NCBI GenBank assembly: GCA_963823075.1
Contig: CAWGKE010000001.1
Coordinates: 1-64,000, forward strand
From: UBA4732 sp963823075
GTDB lineage: Bacteria; Planctomycetota; Planctomycetia; Gemmatales; Gemmataceae
Length of the DNA stretch: 64,000 nt
Reading direction: 5' to 3'
Of the stretch, positions 62,972-64,000 are shown one piece after another (within the stretch, counting starts at the first letter, position 1; every line of letters begins with the position of its first letter). Both the position numbers and the translations under genes were made by a program. The notes below the pieces were generated by a model that was given only the letters and a program-made list of their open reading frames with translations, searched no databases and had not been told where the DNA came from.

Positions 62972-64000
62972 ATGCCCGACCTCAGCCAGAACGAGGCGGA
63001 GTCCATTCTCCGACAGCTGGCCGGCGACCCCGCCGCGCCTTCGGACGGCGCCCCGCGCGACGATCCGCCGTCGGCCGCGTCTCGGCGCGTCCCCGAGCCG
63101 AACGCCGATGGGATGGGCCGGGAGGCGTGCCTTCGGACGCTGGGCGCCGACGTCCTCGACGGTCTGGTGGAGGCCGTGCCCGACGCGCTTGTCGTGGTCG
63201 ATGACCGCGGCCGCATGGTCCGGGTCAACGCCCAGACCGAGCGGCTGTTCGGCTACCGGCGCGAGGAGATGCTGGGTCGGCCGATCGAGCTGCTCGTGCC
63301 GGAGCGCTTCCGCGGGCGCCACGCCGGCCAGCGCGACGCCTACGGGGCGGCGCCGCACGTCCGGCTGATGGGTAAGGGCCTTGAGCTGTACGGCCGCCGC
63401 AAGGACGGCGGCGAGGTTCCCGTCGAGATCGGCCTCAGCCCCCTGCGCACCACCGCGGGGCTGCTCGTCGTCGCCAGCGTCCGCGATATCAGCGAGCGGA
63501 AACGGGCTGATATCCGCTACCGCACGCTGGTCGAGGGCATCCCGGCCGTCACCTTCATGGCGGCCCTGGACGGCGGGCGCAACGAACTGTACGTCAGCCC
63601 GCAGATCGAGGCGCTGCTCGGCTTCACGCAGCAGGAGTGGCGGGAGAACCCAATCCTCTGGTACACACAGCTGCACCCCGACGACCGCGAGCGCTGGAAC
63701 ACGGAGTTCGCGCCCACCTGCGCCGAGGGTCGGCCGTTCTCATCCGTGTACCGCTTCATCGCCCGCGACGGACGCGTGATCTGGGTGCAAGGCGAGGCCC
63801 AGCTGGTGCGCGACGACGCGGGCCGGCCGCTGTTCCTCCAGGGGGTGGCCTTCGACGTCACCGGCATCAAGGAGGCGAACCAGATGCTGGAGCAGAAAGT
63901 GGCCAAGCGCACCAAGGCCCTCGCCATGTCCAACACCTACCTGAACGATTACATCCACGTGGCCAACCACGACCTGACCCAGCCGCTCGGCAACATCAAC
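62972..64000 (+). CDS. PAS-domain sensor histidine kinase, N-terminal part (runs off the window)
   Basis: From ATG 62972, after AGGAGGGAGC, the frame is open to the last base (343 codons). A PAS domain (about residues 66-180: LVEAVPDALVVVDDRGRMVRVN, FGYRREEMLGRPIELLVP, KDGGEVPVEIGLSPL, VRDISERKRAD) is followed by a second PAS (about 185-305: YVSPQIEALLGFTQQEW, LHPDDRERW, VAFDVTGIKEAN). A short coiled linker and the beginning of the phosphoacceptor helix, HVANHDLTQPLGNI, come last; its His would be autophosphorylated. No membrane helix is seen, so it senses a cytoplasmic signal. The ATPase half lies outside the window. Confidence 0.92.
   Translation, partial: MPDLSQNEAESILRQLAGDPAAPSDGAPRDDPPSAASRRVPEPNADGMGREACLRTLGADVLDGLVEAVPDALVVVDDRGRMVRVNAQTERLFGYRREEMLGRPIELLVPERFRGRHAGQRDAYGAAPHVRLMGKGLELYGRRKDGGEVPVEIGLSPLRTTAGLLVVASVRDISERKRADIRYRTLVEGIPAVTFMAALDGGRNELYVSPQIEALLGFTQQEWRENPILWYTQLHPDDRERWNTEFAPTCAEGRPFSSVYRFIARDGRVIWVQGEAQLVRDDAGRPLFLQGVAFDVTGIKEANQMLEQKVAKRTKALAMSNTYLNDYIHVANHDLTQPLGNIN

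Overview
The window looks like a chromosomal segment from a high-GC planctomycete, most like the Gemmataceae. The evidence is family content: a DUF1501 protein with a DUF1549/DUF1553 cytochrome-type protein, a PSCyt1/WD40 giant, GYF-domain membrane proteins, Uma2-type nucleases, and dispersed palindromic repeats that read as NPTRQRG-like peptides. There are no rRNA genes, no CRISPR array and one tRNA. Taxonomy and gene functions are inferred from recognised motifs, not from searches.

Layout. 0.2-7.4 kb (minus strand): a type I restriction-modification locus hsdR-hsdS-RAYT-hsdM. hsdR is cut by a textbook IS66-family element with an 8-bp target duplication. A REP-associated tyrosine transposase (RAYT) and eight REP-like repeats sit between hsdS and hsdM. 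7.7-23.4 kb (plus strand): a flavodoxin-like protein, a coupled galT / inositol-phosphatase-like / sugar-kinase operon, a MarR regulator, and secreted carbohydrate-active enzymes: GH29 fucosidase, Gfo/Idh/MocA oxidoreductase, tandem CE1 esterase, GH10 xylanase, GH43, and a CE6-GH43-F5/8 fusion. This reads as a locus for substituted xylan and sugar salvage. 23.5-26.7 kb: mobile-element debris (degenerate IS66, truncated IS630, truncated integrase) next to tRNA-Arg(ACG).

27-33.5 kb: DUF1501, Uma2, DUF1549/1553, a BrnT/BrnA toxin-antitoxin pair and a UDG-like protein. 33.5-42.8 kb: a PSCyt1-WD40 protein, mutL, and a very long FHA-coiled-coil-pseudokinase protein. 43-45.7 kb: a dcm-like methyltransferase with vsr (minus), divergent from queC-queD (plus). 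46.2-50 kb: an accessory patch with an unknown two-gene module, a trypsin-like protease, and a small gene split by an ISAzo13-family element next to an HNH remnant. 50.1-55.6 kb: argB-argD-argF, small unknown genes, rph. 55.7-64 kb: secreted and membrane unknowns, an esterase, a GYF/DUF4234 protein, a SWIM-SNF2 helicase, a zinc-ribbon acyl-carrier-like protein, and the start of a PAS histidine kinase that runs off the end.

Many otherwise well-conserved genes carry single-base frameshifts (Gfo/Idh/MocA with four, GH10, DUF1501, Uma2, BrnA, the gene at 55.7 kb). The tRNA also has one extra base in a C-run. Most shifts are +1, which suggests residual indel errors in the assembly as much as real decay. 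The two precise IS insertions, by contrast, are clearly biological. At least five unrelated families of inverted repeat lie between genes.
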